A DNA stretch of 64,000 bases from Aporrectodea caliginosa (taxonomy: Eukaryota; Annelida; Clitellata; Crassiclitellata; Lumbricidae). Numbering within the stretch: the first letter of the stretch is position 1; each line of letters opens with the position of its first letter. Position numbers and translations under genes: made by a program. The stretch lies in contig JACEVL010000007.1 of assembly GCA_020284085.1 (NCBI GenBank), positions 1 to 64,000 on the forward strand, read 5' to 3'. Below the pieces are notes generated by a model, which was given only the letters and a program-made list of their open reading frames with translations, was not told the DNA's origin and made no database searches. Below are positions 44,615-55,770 of this stretch, in pieces.

Positions 44615-45240
44615 ACAAGATTGAGACAGACAGACAGACACACACAGAGACACAAACAGATACACAGAGACACATACAGACACACACAGAGCCGGACGGA
44701 CAGGCAGACAGAAATAGAAGCAGACCGACTGACGAACAGACAGGCAGAGACAGGTAGACAGACGCTAAGACAGACCCGCAGACGAACAGACGGACGGGCA
44801 CGCGCAGACTCACACGGGTGAACCCATACAGAATTACACACAGACAAGTAAACAGGGACGCGAGCATTCACACATACACACAGACATACGTAGCGACATG
44901 TACATACACACATGCAAGCAAACTGAGCTATTGACACTAACACAGACTGTGAGAGACAGACATCGAAGATAGAGAGTGAAACAGTCAGACGCAGACAGCA
45001 CATGAAGACAGAGAAATAGAGGGACACAGGCGGAGAAAGAGATGGGGAAGAGACAGACAGACATACAGACAGACAGAGACAGAGACAGATAGAGTGAATG
45101 AGTGAATGAGTGAGTGAGTGCAGAGAGAGACAGACAGACAGACAGAGACAGACAGAGACAGACAGAGACAGACAGACACAGACACAGATAGAGTGAATGA
45201 GTGAGAGAGTGAGACAGTCAGAGAGACAGCGAGAGACGTC
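44615..45240 (+). repeat. (CAGA)n imperfect microsatellite
   Basis: GACAGACAG, ACACACAGAG and GAGTGAATGAGTGA units. The block around 45080-45110 recurs at 45185-45205. Cys/Leu/Ser/Val-rich minus-strand frames are artefacts. Confidence 0.95.
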
Positions 45241-46484
45241 CGTGTATGTATCGTCTGTTGACTGGCGATGGATGGATTACTTGGCCTTCCAACCGTGTAT
45301 GCAGACGAATGCGCCCTGCAGCAGCAGCAGCCGCATCAGCAGCAAAGCCATCAGCACGTATCAGTCATGGACAGCAGCAGCAGCAGCAGCAACAGACGAC
45401 GGCGCATGGGAGCAGACGGACATCATCCTGATAGTCGTCATCATCATCATCATCAGTGATCATCACCACCCCAGCCCCCTCCTCCCATTCCTTTCGTCCT
45501 CCTGCGTCCTTTCATCCATCCATCCATCCATCCATCCATCCATCCATCCATCCATCCATCCATTCATCCGTCCATCCATCCATCCACCGATCGACCACCC
45601 ACGTTTGTAGCAAAGTCACGCAAGTTCCAGTTCCGGTCTCTGGCTTCGTTGTCATGGCGATGGCGCGCGGCCGGCGATTGGTCGACGGCGGGGGCCGGTG
45701 CATTTGCTCAACAGCCCCTGCAGGACGGAGAGAGTCTCCCTAACGGACAGAGAGCCACCCCCAGAACTACGCCCGCCGTCAGCCGAGGATGGGAGGGATG
45801 GAGGGATGGCCGGGGCAGTGACGATGGAACTGATGCTTCAGCTGCTGCTGCTGCTGCTGCCCGGTCGAGAGGAGGATGATAATGGAGATGACGGGCTTCG
45901 TGGCTGTCACGCAGCATCTGCTGTTGCCTCAGCAGCCTGCGTATCTTGAACGTCACATCTTCTTCTTCTTCTGATTTGCCTCCTTCTTCTTCTTCTTCCT
46001 CTTCCCGGCCAGACTCAGCAGCAGCAGCCGGTGCCCGTCAGTCCACCCATCCATCTCGCCGTCCGCCCGCCCGTATAAAAGGCTTCACATCTCGTGACTA
46101 CCAACGGAGGAGACAGGTCGATCCGACGACGTGGAGGCTGTCGCGGGTTCTGTTTCAGCCGCATCCCGGCCTAATCTCGCCGGTTGCAGCAGCAGCAGCA
46201 GCAGCAGCAGCATCTGCAGGCGATGATGCCTGGCCGCTGAGTCAGTCCAGTCATCGAGAACGGACGCTGACGGACGGAAGGATGGACGGACGGACGACGG
46301 GTCCTGTCTTGCGTTGCCATCTATGTAAGTGCGAAAGTCCATGGAAACACACGAAAAGAGAAAACCACATTGAGCGCTAAGCTTAGCGAACGACCTCACA
46401 CCTCGGTTTCCAGATCCGCTGTTTAGTCTTCTGAAATCTGAAACAGGTTAGCGGAAATCATTTCTTTGTTTTTAAATAAAATTA
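45241..46484. other. GC-rich anonymous region with CAG/CTG, CATC and CTT microsatellites
   Basis: (CAG)n at 45318-45332, 45372-45392 and 46186-46213, (CTG)n at 45841-45862, (CATC)n at 45510-45590 and (CTT)n at 45957-46000. Several overlapping frames of 60-144 codons exist on both strands, but their apparent protein content comes from these repeats. GC content and CpG are higher than around it, so a regulatory island or 5' exon is possible but unsupported. Confidence 0.4.
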
Positions 46485-46630
46485 TAGACAGCCCGATAGC
46501 GCATTGGATAACACACTGGCGTAGAGAGCGAGATGTACCGAGTTCGAGTCCAACGCCTGGATAAAGGAGGAGGGCGACGCTAATGATTTCGTTATCACAC
46601 AGTGTCGTTAAACTGAAACTACTAATACTA
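46485..46630 (+). mobile_element. tRNA-derived SINE
   Basis: The head has an A-box-like GATAGCGCATTGGATAAC and a B box GAGTTCGAGTCC (46538-46549) spaced as in a tRNA. The body then reads GCCTGGATAAAGGAGGAGGG, CGACGCTAATGAT and CACACAGTGTCGTTAAACTG. That body is shared with 21926-22040, 54380-54495 and 59260-59375, which have a different, non-tRNA head. The SINE therefore borrowed a tail from, or gave it to, that family. Confidence 0.87.
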
Positions 46631-47089
46631 TAGGATCATTGATCGACACCCTGTTGGTTATAAAAAGCGTTGAATTTGGTTATCAAAATGGCACTGTAGT
46701 AATCGTTGGATTAGGCTATCAAATAGGCGCTATATCAATTGTTGGATTAGATTATATATCAAAGAGGCGCTATCTCTGACTCAGAGGCCAGCATCTTAGA
46801 CCAGACACAATAATTATCTGGACACTTCAGCGACGATTCTTCTAGATGATACATCAAATACTTAGAAATGCACATGAAAGCGACTCTGACGAGTCTACTC
46901 AATAAAGAGGCGCCATATAAAAAGGCAATTATAATTACATAACGTTGACAACCGGTGTCGAATTGCGAACGTATGACTCATTCACTTGGGATAATGTTAT
47001 GAACTGTCACTGTGAGACGTTATCTTCTATTGCTCCGACCTGATAACAGGTTAAGAAGCTGAGCATCAAAGTTAAACGATTCCTGCGTC
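46631..47089. other. Anonymous DNA with scattered GGCGCTATAT motifs
   Basis: AGGCGCTATATCAATTGTTG (46733), AGAGGCGCTATCTCTGA (46764) and AGAGGCGCCATATAAAAAGG (46910) look like decayed retroposon 3' ends. Confidence 0.45.
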
Positions 47090-47190
47090 CAGTGGCGTCT
47101 AACCCCCCAGTAGTCATTGGAGAACCAACCCCCCACTGGGCCCCAAAAATTTGACCTCTAAAATACACATTTCGGTGGTGCTTTTTTTGG
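47090..47190. mobile_element. MITE fragment of the CAGTGGCGTCTA family, left end
   Basis: CAGTGGCGTCTAACCCCCCA followed by CATTGGAGAACCAACCCCCA matches the left end at 63826-63880. No right end was found nearby. Confidence 0.75.
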
Positions 47191-48050
47191 CCGGAACGGT
47201 CCGGAGCGGCATTCCTGGACCTTTTCTCAGCTATTAAAAAAATTTAGTTAATTTAAATTTATACTAAAAATTATTTTTAATTATTTAGATACTTTAATTT
47301 CAGATATTCATATATATGGTTATGACCCTATAATGGTTGTGAATTTGTCGAGTTCTGTTTTTATTGAACAGTATTAAATGTAAATGTGCAGGTTGTTAGT
47401 CTGCTTCTGTTACTGTGATCTTCTCATCATTTCACTATGTAGACATATATAGTCCATCACAAAATCAATGCAACCCATTGTACTCTTGTCTAAGGCTATT
47501 TAAAGACGGTAATAGAAAAATTAATGTGAAAGTGTTCACGGCCAGAAGTAATGAATACCAACAAACACATATCCCTTTTCCTGGACTTTTTCTTTGTGAA
47601 GAAAGTCAGCAAGAAATGATCCTTCTAACCCTGACACAACATGGATCTGGGAAAAAGATATAAAATAATCATTGGGATGAATTTTACGTCTGTTGATACC
47701 ATGTTATTTGGAACCCTTCACTCCTTAAGACCTTATCTAGGTCAAGTTTGAAGTCAATTGGACTAAAGCTGTTTTAGAATTTAAGACATGACAGTTAAAA
47801 CATTTTCGTTTGGCCTCCGGCTGGCGAAATAATAAATTTAGAGGTAAATTTTCTACATAAGTGTATTTAAGAACCTCTTATGGGTTTATCTATATACCAA
47901 GTTGAAGTCTGGAGTCAATCTGGCTTATTATAGTTAGAATGACTTTAAGTGTTTAAAGTCTTTAATATGCCATCTGGCTATACACTGATTTGCGCACAAT
48001 CGATAAATCTGTTATTAGCTATTTGCAATGTAGCTCTACTGCTATAGGAA

Positions 48051-48051
<1 letters not shown>
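47191..48051. other. Anonymous AT-rich DNA with a diverged internal duplication
   Basis: Segments 47695-47830 and 47860-47975 share weak blocks (AAGTTTGAAGTCAATTGGAC against AAGTTGAAGTCTGGAGTCAA; GGCCTCCGGCTGG against GCCATCTGGCT). The 82-codon frame at 47415-47663 is not recognisable. Confidence 0.35.
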
Positions 48052-48087
<36 letters not shown>

Positions 48088-48350
48088 CGACGACGACGAC
48101 GATGATGATGAGTTCTCTACCCGAAGGCAGATTCATCGGCATTTTTATGCCACCCGGGGATTATATGATTGAGGTGGTTTCCCATCGCCTTAATTCCTGC
48201 TTCCTCACATACGATTAGGGGTGAGCAACTTGTCCAGGGTCGCTACACAAGCTTCAACTTGCTTGAGGTAGATTCAAACTTGCGACCTTCCGGTTACAAG
48301 GCAAAGAACATACCGCTGCACCACCGCGTCCTGTATATCATTGTGTATCA
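48052..48350 (-). mobile_element. tRNA-derived SINE (tRNA-Thr-like head) with (ATC)n tail
   Basis: On the minus strand the head GGACGCGGTGGTGCAGCGGT contains an A box (TGGTGCAGCGG), an anticodon-loop-like CTTGTAA with TGT in anticodon position, and a B box (GCAAGTTTGAATCTACC, plus 48268-48285). A body of about 150 bp ends in (ATC/GTC)n at 48052-48112. It is a SINE and not a tRNA gene, because the 3' acceptor half is replaced by the body. Confidence 0.85.
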
Positions 48351-48919
48351 TTTCATAACAAATACTCACTCAGAAGTCTGAAGAAATAAAGTAAGCTAAA
48401 TGAATCAACTTGCAACGCGATCATATATTCGAGAGTCCAACGTAGGCTATATTATTATTACTCGATCCTATGCATAATTATATTAATTTGAAATGTCCGC
48501 CACACACTGACTGGACAGGTCAGAGAGAGGACAGAGATCTGCCATTTCGGAAGCTAAGCCGGACTCCTGCCGGAGCACGGTCTAAGCGATGACAAACATG
48601 ATGCAGATTGCAGGATGCAAGAACTCTGCCAGTCTGGGCAACCGTGTCATTAGCGAAGCGACCTCAGGGTCTACACCCCTCCCCAAATGTTTGGCCGGTA
48701 TATCGCGTAAGCCGTTGGCCCGTTGGTTGTAGACTCGTTAGGGTAGAGCTGCCTTGATACACGGACGCCTGTTATACCCAGGGGTCCATGCCTTGATATA
48801 ACGGGGTCTCCAACCCCCCCTCATGGCAGTGCAGACTGTGCAGTAAGTGTTCAGTTGTACAAGCCGTTTGTTACTGTAATGGAAACATAAGAGAATTTCG
48901 ATCCCACGAAAAGAGGTAA
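48351..48919. other. Anonymous DNA, 5S-like segment noted
   Basis: 48500-48700 contains TCGGAAGCTAAGCCGGACTC..GGTCTAAGCGATGACAAAC, faintly like the internal control region of 5S rRNA genes (GGGAAGCTAAGC) but too short and isolated to call. Nothing else recognised. Confidence 0.3.
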
Positions 48920-49015
48920 CATGTGAAACCCCCCACTTTCGGCCAAAATCGGTCAACCCCCACTTTTGAAGTTCGATGGAGATCGGTCTCCAAACCCCCA
49001 TTGGTAGACGCCACT
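48920..49015. mobile_element. MITE fragment of the CAGTGGCGTCTA family, right end
   Basis: ACTTTTGAAGTTCGATGGAG and CATTGGTAGACGCCACTG match the right parts at 18685-18834 and 63960-64000. Confidence 0.78.
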
Positions 49016-49029
49016 GCCTGGTAATATAT

Positions 49030-49225
49030 ATAATTATCTCGTTAGGAAATGTCCTGCATGCTCTAGAATGTTCTGTAATGCTTTATAAGGTAATGTAATT
49101 TACTGGGGTTGCATGTCTTAGAATGTTCTGTAATGCTTTGTAAGGTAATGTAATTTGACTGGGTCTGCATGCTCTAGAATGTGCTGTAATGCTTTGTAGG
49201 GTAATGTAATTTAACTCGGGCTATA
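49030..49225 (+). repeat. Minisatellite of about 58 bp, three copies
   Basis: Copies share GCATGYTCTAGAATGTTCTG, TAATGCTTTGTAAGGTAATG and TAATTTRACTGGG. Confidence 0.9.
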
Positions 49226-49234
49226 TAGTTATTA

Positions 49235-49420
49235 CAATTATTAATCAATAACTTTTATAGCGCCACTATCTGATGCACAAGGCATCAACCGATGGTGCTC
49301 CAAAGCCATCTTCCGAATGCTGACCTGGTTACGGCTCGTAATCAGATCAGGTTATTTTGGAGGTCAGACCTGAGTTCGCGACACGATTTCCCAGGACGTT
49401 CTCCGTGCCATAGCTACATG
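49235..49420 (-). mobile_element. Retroposon 3' part
   Basis: On the plus strand, TTATTAATCAATAACTTTTA followed by TAGCGCCACTATC is the reverse complement of a GGCGCTATAAAAG-type 3' end with an ATTGATTAAT tail. Confidence 0.6.
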
Positions 49421-49429
49421 AAGAGCATA

Positions 49430-49520
49430 TTATATATATTATATTGCATATATATATATAATATTATATATTATATATATTATATATACAAAAATTATAT
49501 ATATTATATATATTATTTAT
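49430..49520. repeat. (TA)n-rich microsatellite
   Basis: TATATAT and TTATATAT runs. Confidence 0.95.
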
Positions 49521-49584
49521 GTATGCATATACCAAGCATAATTATTGGAAGTCGAATTGCCCAGTCAATGCCCGCTCTAGCAGC

Positions 49585-49730
49585 TCCTCCGTCTTTTTCC
49601 CTCGCTGGTCCTCTGGAAACCGGACTCTGGGTTCTTCATTTGGCATCTATGGACAACCCCCCAGACGCGAGGCAGCGCTCTTGAATGGGTTGGTGCCCTA
49701 CGCTAAGCTTTTCAGCTTCATAAATATGTA
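49585..49730 (+). mobile_element. LINE 3' relic, GATTAC-tail family
   Basis: CCTCTGGAAACCGGACTCTG, ATGGACAACCCCCCAGACGC, GAGGCAGCGCTCTTGAATGG and TTGGTGCCCTACGCTAAGCT follow the same order as 36378-36475. Confidence 0.8.
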
Positions 49731-49769
49731 GTTTCTGGTTACTATTGCCAGCTTTACCTTGTTGACTTA

Positions 49770-49950
49770 TGCTGAATTTTAACAGGACAAACTTAAGATA
49801 TGCTTCTTCTTCCTCTGACCAACTGTTTTGTCGTAACTTGCGGTTTCCGTGCCTTTCGCACGCTGGTCCTCAATCATGGAATTCACTACCACCAGGCACC
49901 AGCCTGACTGCATGCCTGAGGGACCCTTCTCTTTCTTATTTCATTTCGCA
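49770..49950 (+). pseudogene. LINE ORF C-terminal fragment
   Basis: Reads FPCLSHAGPQSWNSLPPG, equivalent to FSVVGPSIWNGLPLE at 8238-8282. It stops shortly after and abuts the oppositely oriented 3' end at 49955-50035. Confidence 0.7.
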
Positions 49951-49954
49951 AAAA

Positions 49955-50035
49955 ATTATTCATTTATTCTGAGAATCTATATGGCGCCGCTTCAAGAGGC
50001 CTGCTCAGTGGCGCTTTCTGCAAGGGCTGGCCTTT
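49955..50035 (-). mobile_element. L2-like LINE 3' end, opposite strand
   Basis: TTCATTTATTCTGAGAATCT followed by ATATGGCGCCGCTTCAAGAG is the reverse complement of the GAAGGGGCGCTATAT..(GAAT) signature. Confidence 0.75.
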
Positions 50036-50319
50036 TTTTATGTTAAATGTCATAACGAACGAATATATTGCATCAGTTAGCAAAACAATGCACAGTAAGC
50101 TATGGAAGAGTCACCAGTGGCGGGCCGACGCACACACGTGGACTCTTCTTTTTAAGACTCGTCTTGTTCCAGCTACCCGTGCTTTGGGCTGAATTCGACC
50201 TGGATTCTTATCCAGGGGATGAATGATTTTCGATTGGATGTTATAGCGGAGCCATGAAAGTAATTAAACCAGACTTAATTGGATTGGAACTTATTAACTA
50301 ACGCCATATAATAACAGTG

Positions 50320-50715
<396 letters not shown>

Positions 50716-50934
50716 GATGCTAATGAGAATAATAGTAATAAGAATAATGGTAATAACAATAACAGTAATAATAAAATTTAATGAGTTTGAATCTGTAGCA
50801 CGACACACTAACAGATCTGGACCCAAACCAAAGATCATGTAATATGCAGAGGCCAAGAAAATATTGTCCTAAAGTAAACTAGGCAACGTTGGACTGCACT
50901 TCATCCTATTTCTGTGTCCGAAATATTCGTATCT

Positions 50935-51060
50935 CCACTGGAGGTTCACATGCAGCACTTGGGGTCATCCAACATCCACTGGAGGTTCACATGGAGCACC
51001 TGGGGGTCATCCAACATCCACCGGAGGTTCACGTGCAGCACAGGGGGTCATCCAACGCAT
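50935..51060 (+). repeat. Minisatellite of about 42 bp, three copies
   Basis: Units share CCACTGGAGGTTCACATGCA, GCAC and GGGGTCATCCAACAT. Confidence 0.93.
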
Positions 51061-52273
51061 CTCAACGTGACGTCACAATCTAAGCAGTTCAGCGTTACCA
51101 TGGTACTGTGTTGATTCTCCGATTACTATGATGCACAGTTGCTCGTTGAAACTGGTCCGTGTGGGCTATTTAAGGCCCCTGTTGATGATTACCCTCTACT
51201 TTAGTAACTTTACACGTTAAGATTACTTTCGTATGGTACTAAACTTTTACATTTACACTCTTACTTTCATTGCGCCTCTCTTATGGCATTTCCGTAGCTA
51301 CCAGTAAACCTTTGAAACAGCACCTTTGGGAATACTAATAGGATTGCCTTGATACATACATAACATAAACCACGTCAAACTTGAGATATTTTCAGCTTAT
51401 TTTGACTTAAGAAAGGCGTTTGACAATGCAGATAATTCATATATATAATTCAAAAGATCTGAGTAATTATTTGTAAGCTAGTTCATACGTGTTTTAGAGA
51501 CGCATTTGTAAGCTAGTTCATACGTGTTTTAGAGACGAATCAGAGAGTTTATGCATGCAGGAGAAGGATTGTGGCTGCTCCATGCGAAAGTTTCTGCTAA
51601 TTTTACGTCTATAGTTTAGTTTGATTACAGAGAGGTATTTGAAAGTGTACACGCGTTATATTAGTAGCTACATGCGAAAGGTTTTGATGTTTCAAGAATT
51701 CACAGATTTACCTTCAAGATTTCAGTGAGGAGTTTGACATCTAGCGCACTCATTTTTTACTTGCGTCTGCATGATGAGCAATATTCTATAGCCTATGTCT
51801 CAAAATCTGAAGACATTACGCAGATCCTGTCAGACAAAGAAGGTGTTATATGCATGTGTATGTGATGGATGAGGAAAGTATAGTGTACTGCAGCAGTGGA
51901 TAAATTGATCATCAATAGGTGGCGACTCTCCAAATCTTTATAAATCTAAAACTTAAGGTTATATGGCAAAATGGCTATCTGTCAAATGCCTATCATGTCT
52001 CTAACACTATGCCTATGCCCTATGGTCGATTGGTGTAACAGAAACACTTTTAGGTGATGGGGCTACATTTTTGGGTGGCGGTTCGCATAGTTCTGGTTGC
52101 GGATCTTCTCAAATCCGAGGTGCCAGGGATCCGAATTTATTTACACACTGGGGTACTGCATGCACATAACTTCACAGAAAGAGGAGAAACTTTGCTTCGC
52201 GAAAGTTAATAGTTATTATTCATAATTCTGTGTTGCTCGAAATCAGCTGAGATTGATAAAGGTTGGTCTCTAC
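51061..52273. other. Anonymous low-copy DNA
   Basis: It contains a 35-bp perfect direct duplication at 51468-51537 (ATTTGTAAGCTAGTTCATAC..GTTTTAGAGACG). No exon recognised, but as low-copy DNA below the candidate exon at 52274-52504 it may be intronic. Confidence 0.45.
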
Positions 52274-52504
52274 CTTTTCATGTCTTTTGCTGTAGGAGAT
52301 TTGTTTTCGCTCGCAGTGAAGTATTGGTCATCGATTGCATGGAAGATTGACTTCGAGCATTTCGGCGCTTGACCTCCTGACCCCTCCTGTTCGCTGGAAT
52401 CAACGGACCCTGTCTGACTGCCGAGGTAAGAAAAGGCTTCATACAAGCTCAAACTCATCGCATGGCTAATCCGACGTGGTCTTGGTCTTGATCTTAAATC
52501 CCAG
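52274..52504 (-). CDS. Candidate internal exon, unknown protein
   Basis: On the minus strand, a 231-bp open segment lies between an acceptor-like tract (CTTTTGTTTTCGGAAATAAG before base 52504) and a donor (AAAAG/GTAGAG after 52274). It enters and leaves in the same phase (1 base, 76 codons, 2 bases), as many shuffled exons do. It contains RSRPRPRRISHAMSLSLYEA, FSYLGSQTGSVDSSEQEGSG and KSIFHAIDDQYFTASENK. The composition is non-repetitive and protein-like, with a basic start and a Ser/Glu/Gly-rich middle. No family is recognised. It lies on the same strand as the module-repeat gene 23 kb away and could be an upstream exon of that gene or belong to another gene. Confidence 0.42.
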
Positions 52505-53284
52505 CTTATTTCCGAAAACAAAAGTTGTGTCCCTTCATTCTCATAACCTCCCAAATTTTAATATCTGTGTCCAAACCTGAAGGTCATATGTTCAGATTTC
52601 CCCCCTGCAGTAATTAAATATAGAGTTCAAACAGCCCTGTCAGAGGAAGACCTTTCTTTTTGGTTCCATTCATTCACACCTATCCACAGTGTTATATTTT
52701 CTGAATAAAGTATTTAAGGTTTTGGTGTAGCCTATGTATGTGTGTTATGTATCTTGGCTTTTGTTAGATCGCATTTTGAGCATCTCTAGAAAGCGCCTCT
52801 AGTGACAAACGAAGTATCCCATATTGACAAAATTAAACTCTCTGCTTGTGAAACTTTGGTTGAGGGCTATAATTGTACAGGCCCGGTGATAAAAGCTTCA
52901 ATTCTGGCATGAATGCAACAACGGAAAATGAATCTTTAAGAAAATTAGGAATTACCCTTTTCCATACAGCCTAGCCGACTTCATTCGAAACACCGACTTC
53001 GACTGGGGACATCGACCTGCACCATCGATTGATGCCTTGTGCATTAGGCTATAGACACCGGCGAGATAGAAATTACAAATTATCCAGCTAATGTAGGCCC
53101 TATAACGCAAAAGTGCACGACTTCTTCGTCCTCGGGTAATCTGTCACACAAATTCTTCTTTGTCTGTGGGTGATCTGTAACGCAAACCTGTCCTCCTCGG
53201 GTAATCTGTAATCCGAAAGCGTCTTATTATCTCTCTCTGTCTAAAAGTCATGTCGCAACTAAGCCGCAACCGATCTGTTGAACC
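52505..53284. other. Anonymous DNA with a small tandem repeat
   Basis: 53110-53210 has three degenerate copies of TCCTCGGGTAATCTGTAACG. AAGCGCCTCTAGTGACAAAC at 52792 looks like a retroposon 3' end. Confidence 0.45.
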
Positions 53285-53359
53285 TGTCATTTTCCACGAC
53301 CTCACTACAGCCATTTCCTAACAAAAATGGCTATAGTGAGGCCGTGGAAAAAAATGACA
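53285..53359. other. Strong 75-bp hairpin (pre-miRNA-like or MITE core)
   Basis: Arm 53285-53316 (TGTCATTTTCCACGACCTCA..AGCCATTT) pairs with 53325-53359 (AAATGGCTATAGTGAGGCCG..AATGACA). By hand this gives about 30 pairs with two mismatches, one 3-nt bulge and an 8-nt loop. The size is in the range of animal miRNA precursors. A palindromic transposon core is the alternative. Confidence 0.6.
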
Positions 53360-53797
53360 CGTTGGGAAAGCTACGACGAGATTAATAATCAGGGCTGTTG
53401 AAAACCATACGATGCCGCGACGTCGTTCCATGAACGGTTAACCCTGGGAGACACTGATAGCCTACTCCTGTAGATCCTTTATAACACACGGTAAATCAGC
53501 ACACGTACGGATTTACAAAGGGAAAGAAAAAACGCATCCAGACAGGGGAGGCACCAGTTACGCAGTGCAAAGATGGCAGGTTTAAACGGACACCGTCACC
53601 GTCATTGTCTGAGGGATTAACCAAGGGCGACGCTATAACAGATAGATTGGCTATAGCACGCGGTAGATCAGTAAAATCAGTACAGGTATGGATTCATGAC
53701 GCTTTATATATGTTGCTCTGCTAAGCACAGATATAGAGATTAGGATTTCGATATTGTAGGCTATAAGACCTACGGGCTCGCAGACCTAAACTACAAG
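53360..53797. other. Anonymous DNA
   Basis: CGACGCTATAACAGATAGAT at 53630 may be a retroposon end. No gene recognised. Confidence 0.4.
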
Positions 53798-54123
53798 CAG
53801 GCCCGCCGAGAGGGGGGCAGGGGGCAAAAGCCCAGGGGCCCGGCGACTTTTAGGGGCCCGGGCTGGGCCAAGCAATCAACTTATGAAAAATATTATAATC
53901 AGTTATACAAAGTTTATGATTTATGCCTTTTTTTAATATTACCGTAATATTACGGACACTTAACTACAATAGTTGCATATATAAATATAATTTTGTAGGG
54001 TTGTACCTGCACTATTATAATTTCAGTTTGTTTAAAAAAAAAATTTCTCATAAAGTCTAAGGATAGTTAGGGGCCCATGACTGCTCTGCCTATAGGGTCC
54101 CGGAATTTCTGTCAGCAGCCCTG
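53798..54123. mobile_element. hAT-like MITE, 326 bp, perfect 8-bp TSD
   Basis: Flanked by ACTACAAG at 53790-53797 and 54124-54131. Terminal CAGGCCCGCC and GTCAGCAGCCCTG are weakly inverted. Inside, GGGGCCCGG and AGGGGCCCATGACTGC blocks are present near both ends. The AT-rich middle is non-coding. Confidence 0.88.
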
Positions 54124-54379
54124 ACTACAAGTATTGGCTAAATAGCAGTCTGTTGGTAGATTCTCTCTTCGCCGGAATATATCCAAAATTAGTAGTTCGA
54201 CATTCGTTTGAATCCCTGAAAAGCTCTGAAGCTCGTATGCTTTCGTCAAACAATAATTCTTAAGATTTTAGCCACAGAGATAAATTTACGCAGATATCGT
54301 GACATATATACAGAAACTGTAGCACTGCTCGCCTATTACGCTCGTATCGAAATAAAACTGGTCATATTGCCTTGGTTGC
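54124..54379. other. Anonymous DNA
   Basis: No gene or repeat recognised. Confidence 0.35.
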
Positions 54380-54495
54380 AGTTTAACGACACTGTGTCAT
54401 AACAAAGATGATTAGTGTCGCCCTCCTCCTTTCTCCAGGCTTGGGACTGGCACTACCACAGGTAGGGTAGTCCGGTAGTGGCGGAGTTTGTGGTT
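54380..54495 (-). mobile_element. Short retroposon, ACGACACTGTGT family
   Basis: GTTTAACGACACTGTGTCAT, CGCCCTCCTCCTTTCTCCAG, GCTTGGGACTGGCACTA and AGTGGCGGAGTTTG, in the same order as 21926-22040 and 59260-59375. Confidence 0.78.
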
Positions 54496-55220
54496 ATATT
54501 GCCAGCTGAACGCTATAAATAGTTTCATCCATGGCAACAAACACTCTGTGATGTACAGGCGTCTCTATCTATCGGGTGTCGACCCAGCACTAAACACATC
54601 CTATACAATCATGTCTCTCTTGCGATCTGATTAAACGTCCGTGCGAATAAGCTGATGGCTTACCTGTGGCAGCTATTGTGTGTGCGTGTGTATATATGTA
54701 TATATGCATGCATATATATATGCATGTATCATATATATATATATATATAATCTTGAATCTCCTGAATTTATATATATATTTATATATGTATTTATATGTA
54801 GGCCTATATGGCATCATATACGAGAAATCATCATAAATTTGTGTTTGAGTAATATTTCAGTGCTTTACGTGCCAGATGCTTAGGATGTGGACGCAAATGA
54901 AACAACCTCCATGGCTTTGACGTCGCTGATGTGCACAAGAACAGGTAAACCGTTTGAAAATGAAGGGATCAACACCGGTTTGTCTATTTGTTTCGGTAAC
55001 TTATTGTTCACCGACTATCTACAGTTCTACACCAATCTTGCAGTTGCAGGCTAGAAACACACGCTGCTTCATTCTACAATAATAATATTTGTCCGTTTCG
55101 TAAGATACAAAGTTTTGTGACGAATTGTAATAATAATTAATTAATAACTCCGCGGGTTTTGACTGCCACGAAACTTGTAAACCAGGGTCTTAAATAAGCC
55201 TTCGTTTTTGTATTCCCTAT
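54496..55220. other. Anonymous DNA with a (TA)n patch
   Basis: (TA)n-rich sequence at 54690-54800. The rest is featureless. Confidence 0.4.
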
Positions 55221-55570
55221 TAGGGGTCGTCCATTAATTAGGTCAACAAATATTAGGCAGTTTTTGACCCCCTACCCCCTTGTCAACGACTGTCAAACAT
55301 TGAAGGACCCCCAATGAAATTATGTCAACAATCCCAGAACCCCCTTCCCTTACAAAAAAGAAACACAATGGCTCAATACATGTAGAATCACCGTTAGATT
55401 TTTTACACTAAAAAATGCAATCTTTAAGCAGGCTACCATTTTGAAGGGTCTGTGTTGATTCACAAAAAAATTTTGTTGACGTCAAATTGTACCGAACCCT
55501 CCCCTTGTCAACAACTGTCAAACTTTTCCAAACCCATTCTATTTTGTTGACATAATTAATGGACGATATA
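55221..55570. mobile_element. TA-flanked MITE with 25-bp inverted ends
   Basis: The left end TAGGGGTCGTCCATTAATTA..GTCAACAAA and right end TTTTGTTGACATAATTAATG..GACGATA are inverted. The interior has a direct repeat CCCTTGTCAACRACTGTCAA at about 55279 and 55502. A TA target suggests the Tc1/mariner superfamily. Confidence 0.85.
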
Positions 55571-55674
55571 TCAAGTTCTTACTGGGCACCATATTGAAGA
55601 AACTAATTCTCTATAGATAACTCTCTTCAGTATTTCAGTTTAGAATTTCTCTCTACAGTTGATGGACAACCCTC

Positions 55675-55770
55675 GAGCAGGAAATTCACGTTCCAGCCCC
55701 TTTCAGCAAGGCGCTATAACAATCAATTTATTTGTGAGTTAGCCTACTTATAGGGCGCTATACAAGCGCT
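55675..55770 (+). mobile_element. Retroposon 3'-end relics
   Basis: GATGGACAACCCTCGAGCAG..AAGGCGCTATAACAATCAAT, then AGGGCGCTATACAAGCGCTC at 55753. Both carry the GGCGCTATA signature. Confidence 0.6.

Noticed and set aside
44479..45185. Cys/Val/Leu/Ser-rich minus-strand frames suggesting membrane proteins
   Set aside because: They are translations of (CAGA)n microsatellite.
46485..46560. tRNA gene on the plus strand
   Set aside because: The tRNA-like head is fused to a repeated retroposon body; called a SINE.
48530..48590. 5S rRNA gene
   Set aside because: Only a short GGAAGCTAAGCCGG-like block; the rest of a 120-nt 5S gene is not present.
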